Shown in pieces: positions 1 through 12,061 of a stretch of 64,000 bases of DNA. The DNA comes from Cladocopium goreaui (lineage: Eukaryota; Sar; Dinophyceae; Suessiales; Symbiodiniaceae). Below the pieces are notes generated by a model, which saw only the letters and a program-made list of their open reading frames with translations, searched no databases and was not told the origin of the DNA. The stretch lies in assembly GCA_947184155.2 (NCBI GenBank), contig CAMXCT020001555.1, forward strand, positions 25,861 to 89,860. The letters are read 5' to 3'. The translations under genes were made by a program, and so were the position numbers. Numbering within the stretch: position 1 is the stretch's first letter; every line of letters starts with the position of its first letter.

Positions 1-100
1 TTTGCTACATCCCAACTGTTGCGGTTCAAATCATCCCCTTTTTTCTGCTGGTCAAATCTCCACATTTGCAGGTTGAAGCGTGTTGAAGCCCCCACTCCAG

Positions 101-179
101 GATGGCAACCATGCCAAGCTGGGGCACAGCCTCAGTGGTCGCAAGCTGGCGATCATGAGCGACATGCCGGGGCACCCAG
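101..179 (+). CDS. Gene 1 exon with SDMPGHPG motif
   Basis: The acceptor is CTCCAG|GAT and the frame starts in phase 0. The exon reads DGNHAKLGHSLSGRKLAIMS followed by DMPGHP, and ends in phase 1 at a GA donor (G|GACAAC). All bases before it in this frame are closed by a TGA at 74, so the exon cannot extend further left. GC content and codon use are clearly higher than in the flanks. The family is not recognised. Confidence 0.5.
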
Positions 180-380
180 GACAACTTACATATCTTACAT
201 CGGTCCGTCATGAGTCATGGATAGTCACGGATAGTCATGGCATGTTTTTGGATTTTCCTTCTTCAAATTTAGTTAGACCTTGACCTGGCATTGATTTGTC
301 AGTGGTTTCTTATTGCTCAGCCTTGCTTTCAGTTCCTTTCATCCGATTGAAGAGGAAGCATCCATTGCTTAGTGGCTGAG

Positions 381-451
381 GAACCAACAGGGGGCCCTGG
401 ATCCCGACAATCCCACAGTGCCTGGGGCCGCTAGCGAGCTATGGGGAGCCA
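381..451 (+). CDS. Gene 1 exon, Pro/Gly-rich
   Basis: AG|G acceptor at 379-380, phase 1, which matches the previous exon. It reads TNRGPWIPTIPQCLGPLASY then GEP and ends at a GT donor (CCA|GTTGGG) in phase 0. An alternative reading from the acceptor at 390 (ALDPDNPTVPGAASELWGAS) is also open; the present frame is preferred only because phases agree on both sides. Confidence 0.4.
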
Positions 452-835
452 GTTGGGGCTATTATTTTCTTGGAGGTTCCCAACCACATATGACATATAT
501 TGACATATGATAGGGCAATGATTTGAATTTATTGTTTCTTGTAGTTATTGGGCCAGGATGATCCGTTTTGGGTTAAAAATCATGATAGGATGATCCCTAG
601 TCTGTGTATTTTGACCTCCCGTGAAGTTCTGGGTCCATTCCACTTGGACATTCCTAAAGGTAACTTAGATTGACACAAATCAGTCCCAAACATCCCGACG
701 CAATAATTGATCAAAATCTTTACTTGTGATTCGTGATCACCCTGTGATCATCCAAGTTTCCAAGCACTCCGTGCTTCGCAGGGTTCTTGTGACCTCTCGC
801 AAAATTCTCGTGGTGGACTTTTTTTCGTGGTGGAG

Positions 836-903
836 GATCCAGTGTTTCATGCGGGGCTTGTGGACTTGATGACCGGCGAGACAGCCCCACGGCAGAATGG
901 GAG
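836..903 (+). CDS. Gene 1 exon (DPVFHAGLVDL)
   Basis: GGAG|GAT acceptor, phase 0, reading DPVFHAGLVDLMTGETAPRQ then NG. The likely end is a GA donor after AG (phase 2), which agrees with the next exon. The shadow reading on the opposite strand is not supported by splice signals. Confidence 0.5.
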
Positions 904-1969
904 GAAAAAATGCAAGGGAATCTGCAAGAGTTTGTTGGTGATAAAGATCTCTTCCTTGGTTTTTGTTGGTCAAGGTATAAGCTGGCATTCTTTTGCATTT
1001 TTTTGAATCTTGTTGTTGGTTGGAACCAATTTCGGACGTGAAGTCGCTTGCTGTTTGCCTGTCAAGCAATGTGAAACAGCAGGGCAATGATGACTAGGTC
1101 ATGTAAACTCGATTCGGATTGGGTCGACATCAAGCTTGGGAGATTGAGCTGATCAAGATATTTTAAGACTACATAAGATTGCGATCCTTTCAGATATTCC
1201 CGTGCCTGAGTCCAGAGCGCACAAAGGGGCAAAATTCCACCGGTGTCTTAAACCCTTTGTGCAAACCATATATAGTCTTTCCGCAATATGTTATTCTTCC
1301 TCAAATAATCTTCCCCAATCATGATAAAATCGTGCCCTGTATGGTTTGTCAACATGTTTGCCACATCACACCACTTTCTTTGGCCACCACCAGTTCCTGA
1401 GGCTGCTTATGTGAACGGAAAGTCTGGGCCCGAGCGGCCCGAGCGTGTAACAGTGTAGTCTGGCAGGGAAGGCCATCAGGCTTCAGGGTGTAGGCCTCCT
1501 GTTTCGACCCAACCTTTGATTTGTTCTGCCAATAATCAATGGCACACGAAAATGCAAGTTCAGCCATGTTTGTTCATGGTATAGGTAGGGGGAAACAAAT
1601 GGCCTCAAAAGACCCAGAATGCTTGTAATGCTTGCATGTCATGAGAGCCAAGGCAAAAACCTCAGTGTTTTGGTAACCTCACGGTCAGCCTCACCACCAC
1701 TGACCAGTAAAAAAGACGTTATATACATCTGCAGGTAAAAATCCCTTATAGTTGGTAAGTTTTCCTGCAGAGTCGCCACTCAGTGATTGAATTCGGCTTG
1801 ATCCAGAATCTTCCCCCGTCAGCGTTGTTTTGTATAAGACCAGCCTAACAGAGGGGCTCATCCCATTAAAGACGTTGTTGTACGTGTTTGGTTCTTTCTC
1901 TCCATGCCACAACTAAACAATCGAACTGTGACTGCTAAGGTCGGGCTGTGGCTTGGCTTGGCTCCGCAG

Positions 1970-2009
1970 GGATGCTGATGTTACCCTCTGGGGCCTCTGG
2001 GAAGCCAGG
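1970..2009 (+). CDS. Gene 1 short exon (ADVTLWGLWEAR)
   Basis: TCCGCAG|G acceptor, one base completing a split codon, then DADVTLWGLWEAR, and a GT donor (AGG|GTCCAT). It is only 40 bases long, but the phase fits both neighbours. Between 904 and 1969 lies one other GC-rich stretch (1402-1446) that did not fit the phase chain. Confidence 0.4.
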
Positions 2010-3022
2010 GTCCATGTAGTTATTGATGATTTAGTTTTTGAAACCATCCCCCCTTTAACCCTGGAATATTTGGCGGGGCAAGGCAATAAACTTCTGAGAA
2101 ATATTTCACCTGACCACATGAAATATACAGGCCCCCCACGAGGTTTTTTGGTTTCCAAAAGAGGTGGGGGGTCCTCCGGATGCCAGACTTTAGCCTAGAT
2201 ATGTCAATTTGATACACATAGATCAAAAAGCAAACCGTGCATGACCTCTGCGAACTCCTGCCCCTGGCCTTTGAAGAGATTCAGGCATGGAATCATATCG
2301 CTGCACTGGAATTTCTGGGGGGGTGGCTTGTAGAGCTGTAAAAAACAATGGTATTGCACCTCCCCGCCGCAAAAATCGAGCAAAGCTTGGGGAGAGAAAA
2401 ACACATGAAAATGAGCACTTCAGCTGGCTTACACGTACCTGACCAACATCCACAGGTGCCCGTTGATGCATAACTGACAGCGCTAAGACTTTCCATTGCT
2501 TTATCCTACTGTATATCAATCAGAAATTTCTAGCTGGAATATTTTTAGGTGTGGGGGGATTTGAAAACTTTTACGTTACTGGATTTATTTTTCGACTAAC
2601 ATTTATGTGTGCAGGAGTGTGTTTAAAGAGTTGGGGGTGGCCGCCTTTGGTCCTGTAGCGACCCCAGATCATCCATCTATGGTGTAGCTACTTCCATACG
2701 GGAGAATATATGGAGGCCGCCAAAACCAAGTTCAATACAAAGACACTGTACTGTAATGAGTGGATCATTTGGGGGTACCCTCCCTTTTAGGAGACGTCCA
2801 TTTGTGAGCCAGCCACAGGTTTCAGTTCCCAACCGGCCAGGCATTATAGCCCTCAAAATAGGTCAGAAGAGAAGGGGTTGGTCATATTTTATTCACATGT
2901 TATTCACATTTTTTATGCAGGTATGACAGAGTCTTGTAATTTGATGTAATTAACAAATTTGGACCCGCACCCTCCAGCATTTTTGGGGCACCCACTGGCC
3001 TGGATGAAGCGTTCCTGCTCAG

Positions 3023-3070
3023 GTGGTGGTGCGGGCATTCTTTGGACGAACTGCAAGAGGAGTGACTGCA
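3023..3070 (+). CDS. Gene 1 short exon (VVVRAFFGRTARGVTA)
   Basis: CTCAG|GTG acceptor, phase 0. Sixteen codons read VVVRAFFGRTARGVTA, ending at a GA donor (GCA|GATATG) just before an in-frame TGA. The exon is short, so support rests on phase and composition. The 2010-3022 interval shows no other convincing exon. Confidence 0.35.
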
Positions 3071-3634
3071 GATATGTGAAGAAGGCAAGAACGGTGGACT
3101 TTGAGGATGTATGCGCATACATAATACATTATACGTTCATAATTATATTTATTCAGATGTGTGCAATAAAAAAATATAAATGTATAAATATATAGATTTG
3201 GTAGCGTGATTTTGCGTACATATATATATATATATGTATAGTCATATGTGGTCATATGATATCATATGTGTGTGTGTATTGTTGTGTGCACTTCTGTGGG
3301 AACAAACTAACAACAAATCGGGGTAGAAGCCACAAACATTGATCTTTTATCAATCAGCAAAATGGACATGTTCACCAGCCACCCCCAAAGAAAAGATAGA
3401 TTTGCATGTTCCACGATTGTGTTTTTTGTGAGGGGATACCAGGCTCAGGCACCCGCGTTCCACTACTTGATTATCCATATTATCCCACATAAAAGCTCCA
3501 AGCGCTTTGTCCGATAGGAGGGCATCCGAAATCCCTTGGTTCATTTTGGAGAAAAACACCGCATTGGAGAAAGTTAGGGATACATTCTTCATGTTTGGAC
3601 CCAAATGTCTCACGTCTTACATGTCGCTTTCCAG

Positions 3635-3727
3635 GCAGATATTGCCCTTTGCAATGTCACCCAATGGGGCTGCTACAATGCGACTCAGCTGCCCCAAGAT
3701 TGCCCGCGGCTTGGCAGCCTATCTGAT
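3635..3727 (+). CDS. Gene 1 exon, Cys/Asn-rich
   Basis: TTCCAG|GCA acceptor in phase 0 and a good GT donor (GAT|GTACGT) in phase 0. It reads ADIALCNVTQWGCYNATQLP then QDCPRLGSLSD. It holds three cysteines and two N-x-T sequons, which would suit an extracytoplasmic protein, but this is only an inference. Confidence 0.5.
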
Positions 3728-4752
3728 GTACGTTCTCGCCATTATCTCCTCGCATCTTCTCGCGTATCTATGCGATTGTATATGTATACATGCATGTGTA
3801 TGCATACATGATATATATATATATATATATGCGAATGTTCTTCCGCATGTTTATACTTGCAACGCCTCAAACGAGAAAAGTGCATGAGACTTCTAGGACA
3901 TGCCTCATACACCTCGAAAGTATCACCTGATAAACTGGAGGGCTGGAGCCCGCCTTGAGCGCATTTACAAGTTCGAAATTACGAATGGATGATGACAGAC
4001 CAAAAGGATCAAAAAGACATGGCTAATTTACTAATTCAATGTGGTCTTAAGCGACCTCACCCTGAATGATCGTATAAGATGGGAATAACCATTCAGTTTG
4101 GCTTCAAATCAGGTTGGGGATCAGTTAAGACATCAAGAATGCGTTACAGCCACATAACTAATTGATGCCGTACTTTCAGAGATACCTTTTTGTTGGGTTG
4201 CGCGCTGTCACCTGCGCTCCGCACACCCACCAGTAAGCCTCCATGAGGACAGACGACGTAAATGAACTCGAGGCGTGAGTGTCTCGCTGCTGGAGTTGCA
4301 CGCTGGTGCCAGAGACTTCATTCTTCCGTCACTCATTCCTCCTTGGCATTGTCATTAATGCATATTAAGGCCTGCAGGCTAGTGTAAACGGGAATCATTG
4401 TGAAGATTTGTGAACGTTCAATGTCTACGATAGTTTTTGATTGTTTCCTTTTTTTAGGGGAGCGTTGTTGTGGTTAGTTCCGTTGTTTTGTGCTACGAAC
4501 CATTCATGGACGAAAATCAAGACGATAATTACTCAAGTCACCATTGGTTTTGTTGGGGCAGGGTGCTGACATATGTTGACCACATCTTGCAAGAGAAAGC
4601 CACATATTGAAGTCTTTCCACGCTGCCTGGGATAAGCTTTTTGCGGAGGGCCTCCCATCCAACTCACACAGCTCCACCAGCGTGCAGCTTCGTTTCATGC
4701 CACCTCGCGCCTCATGAGATTAACAAAATTGCTTCCATCAGCAGAGTTGCAG

Positions 4753-4842
4753 GGTTCAAGTCCGATGCATCATGAGATCTCCAGCGACCACGTGGTTTGG
4801 ACAAGTTTCTCCACTTTCATGCGCGCCAGTCCGGAAATGGAT
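4753..4842 (+). CDS. Gene 1 exon, Ser/His-rich
   Basis: GTTGCAG|GGT acceptor, phase 0. Thirty codons read GSSPMHHEISSDHVVWTSFS then TFMRASPEMD, closed by a GT donor (GAT|GTCCAA). The antisense strand here has a 94-codon open frame, which I regard as a shadow. Between 3728 and 4752 nothing else convincing was found. Confidence 0.45.
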
Positions 4843-6493
4843 GTCCAATTCCATTGAGTGTATTCGATAGGTGGTCGGGATTTCGACTCCTGCAGCTCGC
4901 ACTGTCTGATACTGATGAGTTGCCACTTTCTTTCTACTTGGGTAGTGTTAGCTTTGCGAAGCAAATTCACTCTCTTAGCAGCTGTGGTGATGGCGTGCCT
5001 GCCCCTTTTCTTGGACAGAAGTTCAGATGAAGCAGCGACATCCTTAAGGCTCACTGTAATGTGGCTCTGAGTCAGATGGCCATCCCATCTAAAGTCTGTT
5101 CTAGCAATATCTTAGGGCTTAGGGATGTTCGAAATAGAATCCATATTTCCTCTTGGTTTTTATTACTTAGTAGCGAACCGCCCGGCAAATAAGTTTAAAT
5201 ATCATCCCACAAATGCACTGGACATGCACGGCTAGTAAACACTATCACATACTATCACTAAAACGCAAGGAAGTGGCACCCAAATACGTTTGGAGCTAAA
5301 ACTTAACCCAAAAAATCCAGGAACCCAAACCCACTAAAGAGCCGCTAACCAAAACAAATCCAGGAAGTGCAAACCAAAATCTCCTTACAACCCAAATCTG
5401 TCTGGGTCAACCTTGGTTAGATACTTTAGTACTTCAATGTTTGCTACCAATGGTAAAATGTACAAGTAACTAGCCAAAAGGTGGATTTTTTTGTCAAGTA
5501 TCGAAGATTCACTATGATCTATTGAAAAAATCTGAAAAAGATTTTGACTGGCCTGCCATTGCTGGGGCCTCAGCTCCTGAGTCGATGACTTGGGGACGCA
5601 ACTGTTACTGCAGGCTGCTTTGGCCTTGCAACTGGGTTCATATTGCTTTCCTGAAGATTTGGGTTGGGCATTTTGGAGCAAACTCCCATGTTTGGAATGG
5701 ATCCAAGATGTCTAAAACGGAAAAATCAGAGGTAGCGCCCGCAGTCTTTTTTCTGGAAAACCTATGGCTTCCTGTCTGGAGATGTTCCCTGCATGGCCCG
5801 GAAGTTCCATTTGGCTTTGACTGGTATGCAGTGGGCACCCCCCGCTGGTTTGAAGAGGGAAATAGATACGATTTGTGCATCGAATAGCCGACATGCTCCA
5901 GTTGACCTGTGTGGACATGTGTGGACAATGTGTAGAATTGTCATTACGGGCATTATAGCGCTACCAACTGCTCGAATAGATAATATTACTTGTGTATAGC
6001 TATGAAGGGAGACTAGCTCCAATGCACCCGCAGAGACAAGCTTTAGCTTGTTGTCAGATGCCCGTGCATATCTGCCAGCTGAGTATAATATGCTTGGTGC
6101 TCTTGGGGAAACCAACCAACAACAGTCGTCATAATGCTAGGTATCTATACATTATATTATATATATGTGTGTGTGTGTGGATAGATCACTGCGACACGTG
6201 TGCTTTGTGGTCTCTGTCGCAAGTGGCGTAGTAGAATCCCAACCCTGGATTCCCAAACACAGGCTGATCAATCAATAGGGTTTACGCCCAAGAACTGATA
6301 ATATGTCAATAAGTTGAACCACAAATCAAATGAGCCAGAGTGTTATCAATCCAGAGTCCAGAGTTAGCATTCACTAGTAGTTTCATGGTATCCCAGTAAG
6401 TCCCATTGTTGAGCTATACCACACTTGATATTCGATTATTTTCATATTTACTTATTTATATATCCTTTAAAATCATGGAAATGCCTTTGTCAG

Positions 6494-6653
6494 AATCCAC
6501 CATATACCCATCCCATTCAATCTCTCCGGGTGCCGGTATTGGTTGGACCCGAGCGCCATTCAGCTGAAGCTCGCAGCTGGCAGATCTGCCGCCGGGAAGA
6601 GCCCCAGCCAGGCTGTCCAAAGCCGGGTGCCACCGCTCCGTGTCGATGGCTGA
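6494..6653 (+). CDS. Gene 1 probable terminal exon
   Basis: An open GC-rich frame follows TTTGTCAG and ends at TGA (6651-6653). The C-terminal peptide reads LDPSAIQLKLAAGRSAAGKS and then PSQAVQSRVPPLRVDG. The exact acceptor is uncertain: a later AG|G at about 6611-6612 keeps the same frame. A second frame is also open through the region. Between 4843 and 6493 I see AT-rich DNA, a (TG)n tract near 6165-6180 and no firm exon. Confidence 0.35.
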
Positions 6654-7322
6654 GACAAAAGGGCGCTTGTACCTGTATCACACAGAGTCGGCAGTCTGAA
6701 GAACTTAAAGTTTGTTGATGTTTTGTTTTTTCCTGTTAATGAATGTTAATTGGGATCATGATAAGCCATGAGCTGGAAACCCTTGCCAACCATCACTTGG
6801 AGGATTTTCCGCTAGGTTTGAGTTGTGCTGAGATTGCTTCGGAATCAATTGATTGATGGCAAATTATCAGGATTGGACGTGATTGGATGTGCACGTCGTG
6901 CATTTCTTGCATGCCATATACTGTATGCATCTACAAGAGTAGGCAATGCCACACTAGGCTACAAAATACCTGCCCTCAGAGTGCCAAATCCAGTCCCAAC
7001 ATGCCCACAGAACTACCTCAAGGAACGGACTCAAACATTTTCGACACTTTTCTATGCTCAAATTAACCCATCATGGGCACCCTACTTATCTAGTCCCTGT
7101 AGTAAGGTTCCATAGCCTGTCACTCCGTTGCACGATTTACACAACATCTAAATACACACCACTATATCCTGAACAGTATGCCCCACATGTAGATTTATAT
7201 CTTCCAGTCTTTTATATTAGGGATAATCTACTTGCAGGACCGACTGGAGTGACTTAGCAGATGCCATCAGGGTACTGTAATAATTCAAAACGTTTGGCGG
7301 CGTCCACTCATTGCTGGATGTT
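6654..7322. other. Intergenic stretch between gene 1 and the Rieske-reductase gene
   Basis: No supported exon. The sequence is AT-rich with short open frames only. It should hold the 3' end of gene 1 and the 5' leader of the next gene. No clear promoter or poly(A) motif is visible; dinoflagellates normally lack both TATA boxes and AATAAA signals. Confidence 0.4.
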
Positions 7323-7415
7323 ATGGCTCATGCGGCAGCTGTGACACGCTTGAGCTCAGCATCAGCAACCCCCCCGTCGCGAACACATGTCTTTGTTGTT
7401 GAAGGCGTGCTACAG
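7323..7415 (+). CDS. Rieske-reductase exon 1 (start)
   Basis: The proposed start is ATG at 7323, giving MAHAAAVTRLSSASATPPSR then THVFVVEGVLQ, and a GT donor (CAG|GTATAC) in phase 0. It is the first clear coding piece after gene 1 and has no need of an acceptor. Its Ala/Ser/Thr/Arg-rich beginning could be an organelle-targeting peptide, but there is no strong proof. GC-rich DNA at 7590-7740 inside the following intron reads well in one frame but does not match phase. Confidence 0.5.
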
Positions 7416-7968
7416 GTATACAGTTTGACACCAAACCCTTCCGCCTTCAAGAATCCAGCAATGTTTGGAGCTCATGAATCCCCAAGCGTCTGCGAAAGAT
7501 GTTTGTGAATTGCCCGCCCTGAATTTTGAAAATTGCTAGAGTGATCCAACTGAAGTTTGCAAAAATTCTTTGGAACTGCAACCAGTACCGACAGTGCCTC
7601 CCAACTATACGCAGCGATGCATGCCCCCAAGCCCAAGTGAGCCATCAGGTCCCGAGGTCCCTCGTCCATTGCGCATCTCTGTGCCCAATGATGATCCAGT
7701 GATGGCCCAGCATGGCGGAAGCAGTCACCAGGCGTGGGGCAGTGTCATGCATGTCTCGCAAATACAAAGATAAATCTCTCTTAAAACATGTGCATTATAT
7801 ATATACACATATAAATATATATGCATAGTAAATGTGCAGACATATGAACATGGTATAGATTTGTTTAGATATATATATATATACATATACATGTATATAT
7901 ATATATATATGCGCAAATACCAATATTGAGAGTTCTAGAGACGAATGCCAATAGAGAAATAGATAGAT

Positions 7969-8093
7969 ACATAGCTTGACAGACAGATAGGTAGACAGAC
8001 AGACGGGCAGATAGATAGATAGATAGATAGATAGATAGCTTAGATAGATAGGTAGATAGGTAGATAGGTAGATAGGTAGGTAGGTAGGTAGAT
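7969..8093. repeat. GATA/GGTA tetranucleotide microsatellite
   Basis: Runs of GATA, GACA and GGTA units, impure, inside intron 1 of the Rieske-reductase gene. A (TA)n-rich stretch precedes it at 7793-7915. Confidence 0.9.
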
Positions 8094-8766
8094 GGACACA
8101 AAACCATTGACTCTTTTCATGCCCCTGGACTTTCACAAAGAAATGATCCTATTTGCCAGGGCTTCGGCGTCAGATGCGGCTGGTGATTGGGTGCGTGTGG
8201 CCGACAGCCACTGGGTGACCGGAAAAAAAACCTTTGGTAAATTAACATCACCATAGAAAATGGCACATGTTTGCAGGTAAATAATCTCTAACTTGGCCAT
8301 CTTCCATAGCAAATTATTAAGAATAGGTATAGTAATCACAAAAAAGGTGCCGACAATTGTGTCAGTGTCCAGGATGGTAGTTCGATACCTCATATTTCCA
8401 GGTTTCCGACCTGTCTCTATCTATCCGGGGATTGCTATACATAATCTATAACTGGGCCGTGTTCCATAGCTCTGGGCTCTTGGTATTGTTGCAAAATTAG
8501 CGTTAGTATGTTCATTGCTAACATGTTTGTTGTTTTGTTATAGTATTGCCAGTATTATCGGGTAGATGCCAGCGGTTCATTAATTGGTTAAATGGCTGAT
8601 GGTCTAGTTTTTGTCAGTTGTTGAATAGAGCAAAGTGATCCCACAAATACGTGTTTTTGATGAAATACATACTGTAGATTATTGCAATATATTTTCACTT
8701 AGGTATACACACTCATACACATTCAATGCAATGTGGATCTCTTATGTATTTCCATTTTTAGCTCAG

Positions 8767-8897
8767 CAGTGTGTGTCTTTGCTCAAGGATGCGCTCGGTT
8801 CCCCGCCGTCAGGTCAGGCACTGGCTGCGAAGGAGCGGCTCCATCTGCAAGTTGAGGGGCGCTATGTCTCCGTTCTCCGTGGGAAGGCTGGGGCCTT
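8767..8897 (+). CDS. Rieske-reductase exon 2 (start of Rieske fold)
   Basis: The frame reads QCVSLLKDALGSPPSGQALA, then LHLQVEGRYVSVLRGKAGAL, ending in phase 2 at a GT donor (CTT|GTACCT). The piece VEGRYVSVLRGKAGALHC, completed by the next exon, is the usual first strand pair before the C-x-H motif in Rieske proteins. The left boundary (CTCAG|CAG) is one of the few acceptors here not followed by G, so it may lie a little further left. Confidence 0.7.
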
Positions 8898-8967
8898 GTA
8901 CCTTGGACCTGAGGGATATGGAGGGCCACTGGTAGAATCTCCTGGCAACTGGATTTTTGTTTGTTTA

Positions 8968-9210
8968 TTTTGTTCAAATATATATATATATATAGATGTA
9001 TATATGTATTTATCTAGATCTACACTATCTTTATATATATATGTGTGTGTATTAAACCTTTTTTATATTTTACAACACATGAACATTTGTTTACCTATAT
9101 CTATATGTATATACATATATACACGATATATATATATATATCTATCTATCTATATATATAATATATGATATATGTATATATATATAATTATATATATATA
9201 ATATTTTTTT
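8968..9210. repeat. (TA)n-rich microsatellite field
   Basis: Long alternating TA/TATG/TATC tracts in intron 2 of the Rieske-reductase gene. Similar fields recur at 10440-10520, 11040-11150, 14424-14498, 28980-29042, 40028-40130 and 42135-42242. Confidence 0.85.
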
Positions 9211-9542
9211 TAATTAAGTGTACACTATTAATATATTAATACTATTCTTAGTTCAAATATTTGTTAACTATTTTTTGCTTATTTTATTTACAAGTCTATT
9301 TTCATATATATTTCACGGTATGTGTATATATATATACATACATGTGTGTGTGTGTGTGCGTTTCATCTTCTGGAATGTTTTCTATATGACTTATAGTTTT
9401 GTTTTATGATGTGCTGGTGTTTCTGGAAGAAATTTGGGAAAATAGGAACATATGAACTTTGACTTCTGCGCTCATGTTTTGTCTCCCTCGGCTTTGTGCT
9501 TTCTATACTCACTAGTTATGTTAGTTATGGGCCTTTGTCCAG

Positions 9543-9613
9543 GCACTGCCTCGACTCCATTTGTTATCATACTGGTGGCCCGCTGACCATCGGTGACATT
9601 GAGGACATCAATG
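9543..9613 (+). CDS. Rieske-reductase exon 3 (cluster motif 1)
   Basis: TGTCCAG|G acceptor. The frame reads HCLDSICYHTGGPLTIGDIE then DIN. It holds the first cluster-binding motif C-Y-H followed by GGPL, the classic first Rieske motif. The donor is GT (AATG|GTTCCT), phase 1. Confidence 0.85.
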
Positions 9614-10272
9614 GTTCCTTGGCACGCAGAAAGAGGCCTCCGTACTGAAGATCCACTTAAACTTAGTGTCCCTAGGTAAGTTGTAAGGGGCATCTTGCAA
9701 TTGGGCCCAAACTTGAATTGCGATATTCGTTGTTGTATGTGATCATGCTTGGGTTTTAACCACAGTACCCAGGCTGCTGTGACAAAAACCAAGAAATCAA
9801 CAAAGAAAAAGTAAAGTAACATGGTCAGTGCAACCGACACATGCCAGACACGATTCAAATCCAAGTTGTTTCAGCTTTGGTTTCAAGGACCAAACATGAC
9901 CAAACCTTGGAAACTAGATGAAAAATATCGTGTTCACATTTCAGGAAGTTTCAGCCGGAATAAATTGTAACTACCTTGCTAGACATGACGTTTAGCAGCT
10001 GCAAATGCACTAATTATTTATAATTATATCAGGCTGGTGAAGTATTGAAGGATTCCCATTCCTCTAATAATAAACACGCCATCAATGGTCCCAAATATGT
10101 GGTTTCACCCCGCTATACTTGGATGTGCACCCAGTTAGTAAGTGGTTTATAATCCATGTATAATCCATTTAATTCCATGTGTAATAGGGGATATTCCATA
10201 TATATATATACCTAGGGTTATAGCTGATTTACTAAGTGGGATGCGCCCCCAAGTACCAGCGCCAGCTCTGAG

Positions 10273-10369
10273 GTGAGCCATGCGTGAAGTGCCCCTGGCA
10301 TGACTACCCGGTGCGCCTCCACGATGGCGCCAAGCCCTACCAATCCATGAAGTTTGATCCGGTGACCAA
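10273..10369 (+). CDS. Rieske-reductase exon 4 (cluster motif 2)
   Basis: CTGAG|GT acceptor. The frame reads GEPCVKCPWHDYPVRLHDGA then KPYQSMKFDPVTK. CPWH supplies the second Cys and His ligands. The frame before the acceptor is closed by TGA at 10269, which fixes the boundary. The exon must end at a GC donor (ACCAA|GCGCCA): this is the only joint that gives VTKKLTPDGWK with the next exon and keeps phase. Confidence 0.85.
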
Positions 10370-10458
10370 GCGCCATGGCTGCAAGTGTAACAGCGAGACT
10401 ACCAGGCATAATCGGGATACCACATGTGGGTGTATAAATGTAATTAAATGTATACATG

Positions 10459-10489
<31 letters not shown>

Positions 10490-11425
10490 TTATTTTTTTT
10501 TAAAAAAAATATTTATTTATATAGTATGTATCTGTATATTTATCAAAATTTATGTGTTTATTTACTGAGTTTATCTAGTTTATATATTCGTTTGTGTGCT
10601 TATTTACATTTAAATTTATATATATTTACAGTTTCGATATAGGTATATATCCCATAGGTATTTTTAAATACAGATATAGATGCATGTCGTTACATATGGG
10701 ATACAATGGGAAACAAAGAAATGTGGGTTGTATGAGTTTATCCAGAAATCCGTGAAATATATACCCCAACTTGTGGCCATGAAGTAGTGGCGAGATGATG
10801 TTCTAGAACCATAAGGTTCTGAGCGCCCTATTTTCAGTCAAACCCATGATAGGTGAAGCTGACGCAAACAACGAGTCATGGAGTGGCATTTGCAGGTTGG
10901 CCAGGATAAAGCATCATGATTTCAAGGATTAACATCAATAACTTGGCTGTTTGAAGAGCACATTGCTCTCGAACAGCCTGATACTAGTGCTAGTCACACA
11001 TTTGTGAGCATTTTTCGTCATCTTCAGCCAATCGTGTTTTTTGAAATAAATAAATAAATATAAATATATATATATATATTGATACGTATATATAGTATAT
11101 ATATATATTCATATGTATATTTATATTTATATATATATATTTATGTGTATCCTGTCGATACTGCTTCAAGACAGGTCAGAGGAGAAGCTGCCTTCTTGCA
11201 TGCCAGATCACAAAAGGATGTAGCTAGTCATCTCCCACGGGAAGGCCCTATCAAGCAGACCTGGCACAGATGGCTGTCGGGTAAGCAGACTGGTTGGTGG
11301 TTTGGTCAATGCTATTTGGCTTTCATACCTTTTTGGCGTGGCAAAAAAAACACTAACCAACCTACCAGAACTAAGGGAAACATTACAGACATCATAGGAA
11401 GCCTCCACGTTTGGAAAAACCCTAG

Positions 11426-11486
11426 GAAGCTGACGCCGGACGGCTGGAAATTTACCAAAAACAGCCAGCGGAGCCATGAGATTGTG
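11426..11486 (+). CDS. Rieske-reductase exon 5
   Basis: CCCTAG|G acceptor. It reads KLTPDGWKFTKNSQRSHEIV and ends in phase 0 at a GA donor (GTG|GACCGT). The GT seven bases further (GTGAGG) would break phase with the next exon. The sequence continues the strand region after the second Rieske motif. Confidence 0.75.
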
Positions 11487-11967
11487 GACCGTGGTGAGGG
11501 CCCAGAACCTTGGAATTCTTTCAGACTGGGTCAGCGTTTTCATCCGCATCAAAGACTTGAAGGTTCATGGCACACCATCATGTGCACCTGGCGCCATTTT
11601 TCCGTAGAAATTGTTGTGGATATATAGAGATTGCTCCAAAAGTGAGCCAATTCGTAGCCTGTGGAACAACGTATGCATTTGTGTTGTTGCATGTCGCTGC
11701 CAGTTGGTGCATCGTAGATTTACAACAGCCTTTTGCAGAATCGCTTCCACCTGAAATCGGTTTGCTAGGTCCCACGGTTGAGATCGCTGAAGTCACCCCA
11801 GCGATTAGTAAATCTCTGGCCACCTACACGTGTGATGTGTGGGAAGATTCAGTCCCTTGCTGTTCCTGTATATAGAATTTCAACCCTGGATCAACAAACC
11901 TACCATTACTGTTCATCATATCATCCGACGTTCGTTCCCTTTATCCACTACCCCTTGAACTGTCTAG

Positions 11968-12061
11968 GACGGAGGGCTCTGGGTTCGACTCAGCACTGGT
12001 GGCAAGTGTGAGAGCGATCAGTTCGCCTACAACGCCAGCGCTGCGAAGAATGTTTGGAATG
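11968..12061 (+). CDS. Rieske-reductase exon 6 (end of Rieske fold)
   Basis: TGTCTAG|GAC acceptor, phase 0. It reads DGGLWVRLSTGGKCESDQFA then YNASAAKNVWN, with a GT donor (AATG|GTTCTT). The strand DGGLWVRLS is the usual closing strand of a Rieske domain. Confidence 0.8.

Larger units (their letters stand above)
101..6653 (+). other. Gene 1 (3' part), unknown function
   Basis: This is a chain of short + strand exons that keep a compatible reading phase and mostly begin after AG|G. The gene starts left of the window. The exons in order encode the peptides GRKLAIMSDMPGHPG, GPWIPTIPQCLGPLASYGEP, DPVFHAGLVDLMTGETAPRQ, ADVTLWGLWEAR, VVVRAFFGRTARG, a Cys/Asn-rich piece and a Ser/His-rich piece, followed by a probable stop-containing exon near 6.65 kb. 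I do not recognise the family. The phases agree from 101 to 4842; the link to the last exon is not established and exons may be missing between 4.8 and 6.5 kb. Introns hold AT-rich DNA and short (TA)n runs (for example 3220-3240 and 3811-3831). Confidence 0.45.

Noticed and set aside
1402-1446. Possible 15-codon exon (AAYVNGKSGPERPER) with GTAACA donor
   Set aside because: The acceptor and donor look fair, but the phase does not fit the exons on either side of it in gene 1.
4770-5054. Minus-strand 94-codon frame with a basic KKRGR segment
   Set aside because: It overlaps a + strand exon with AG|G acceptor and GT donor in phase, and no other minus-strand exon was found in the window.
7590-7740. 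Possible exon (PEVPRPLRISVPNDDPVMAQ) in intron 1 of the fusion gene
   Set aside because: Composition is protein-like, but the available acceptors put it in phase 1 while both neighbours need phase 0. It could be an alternative exon.
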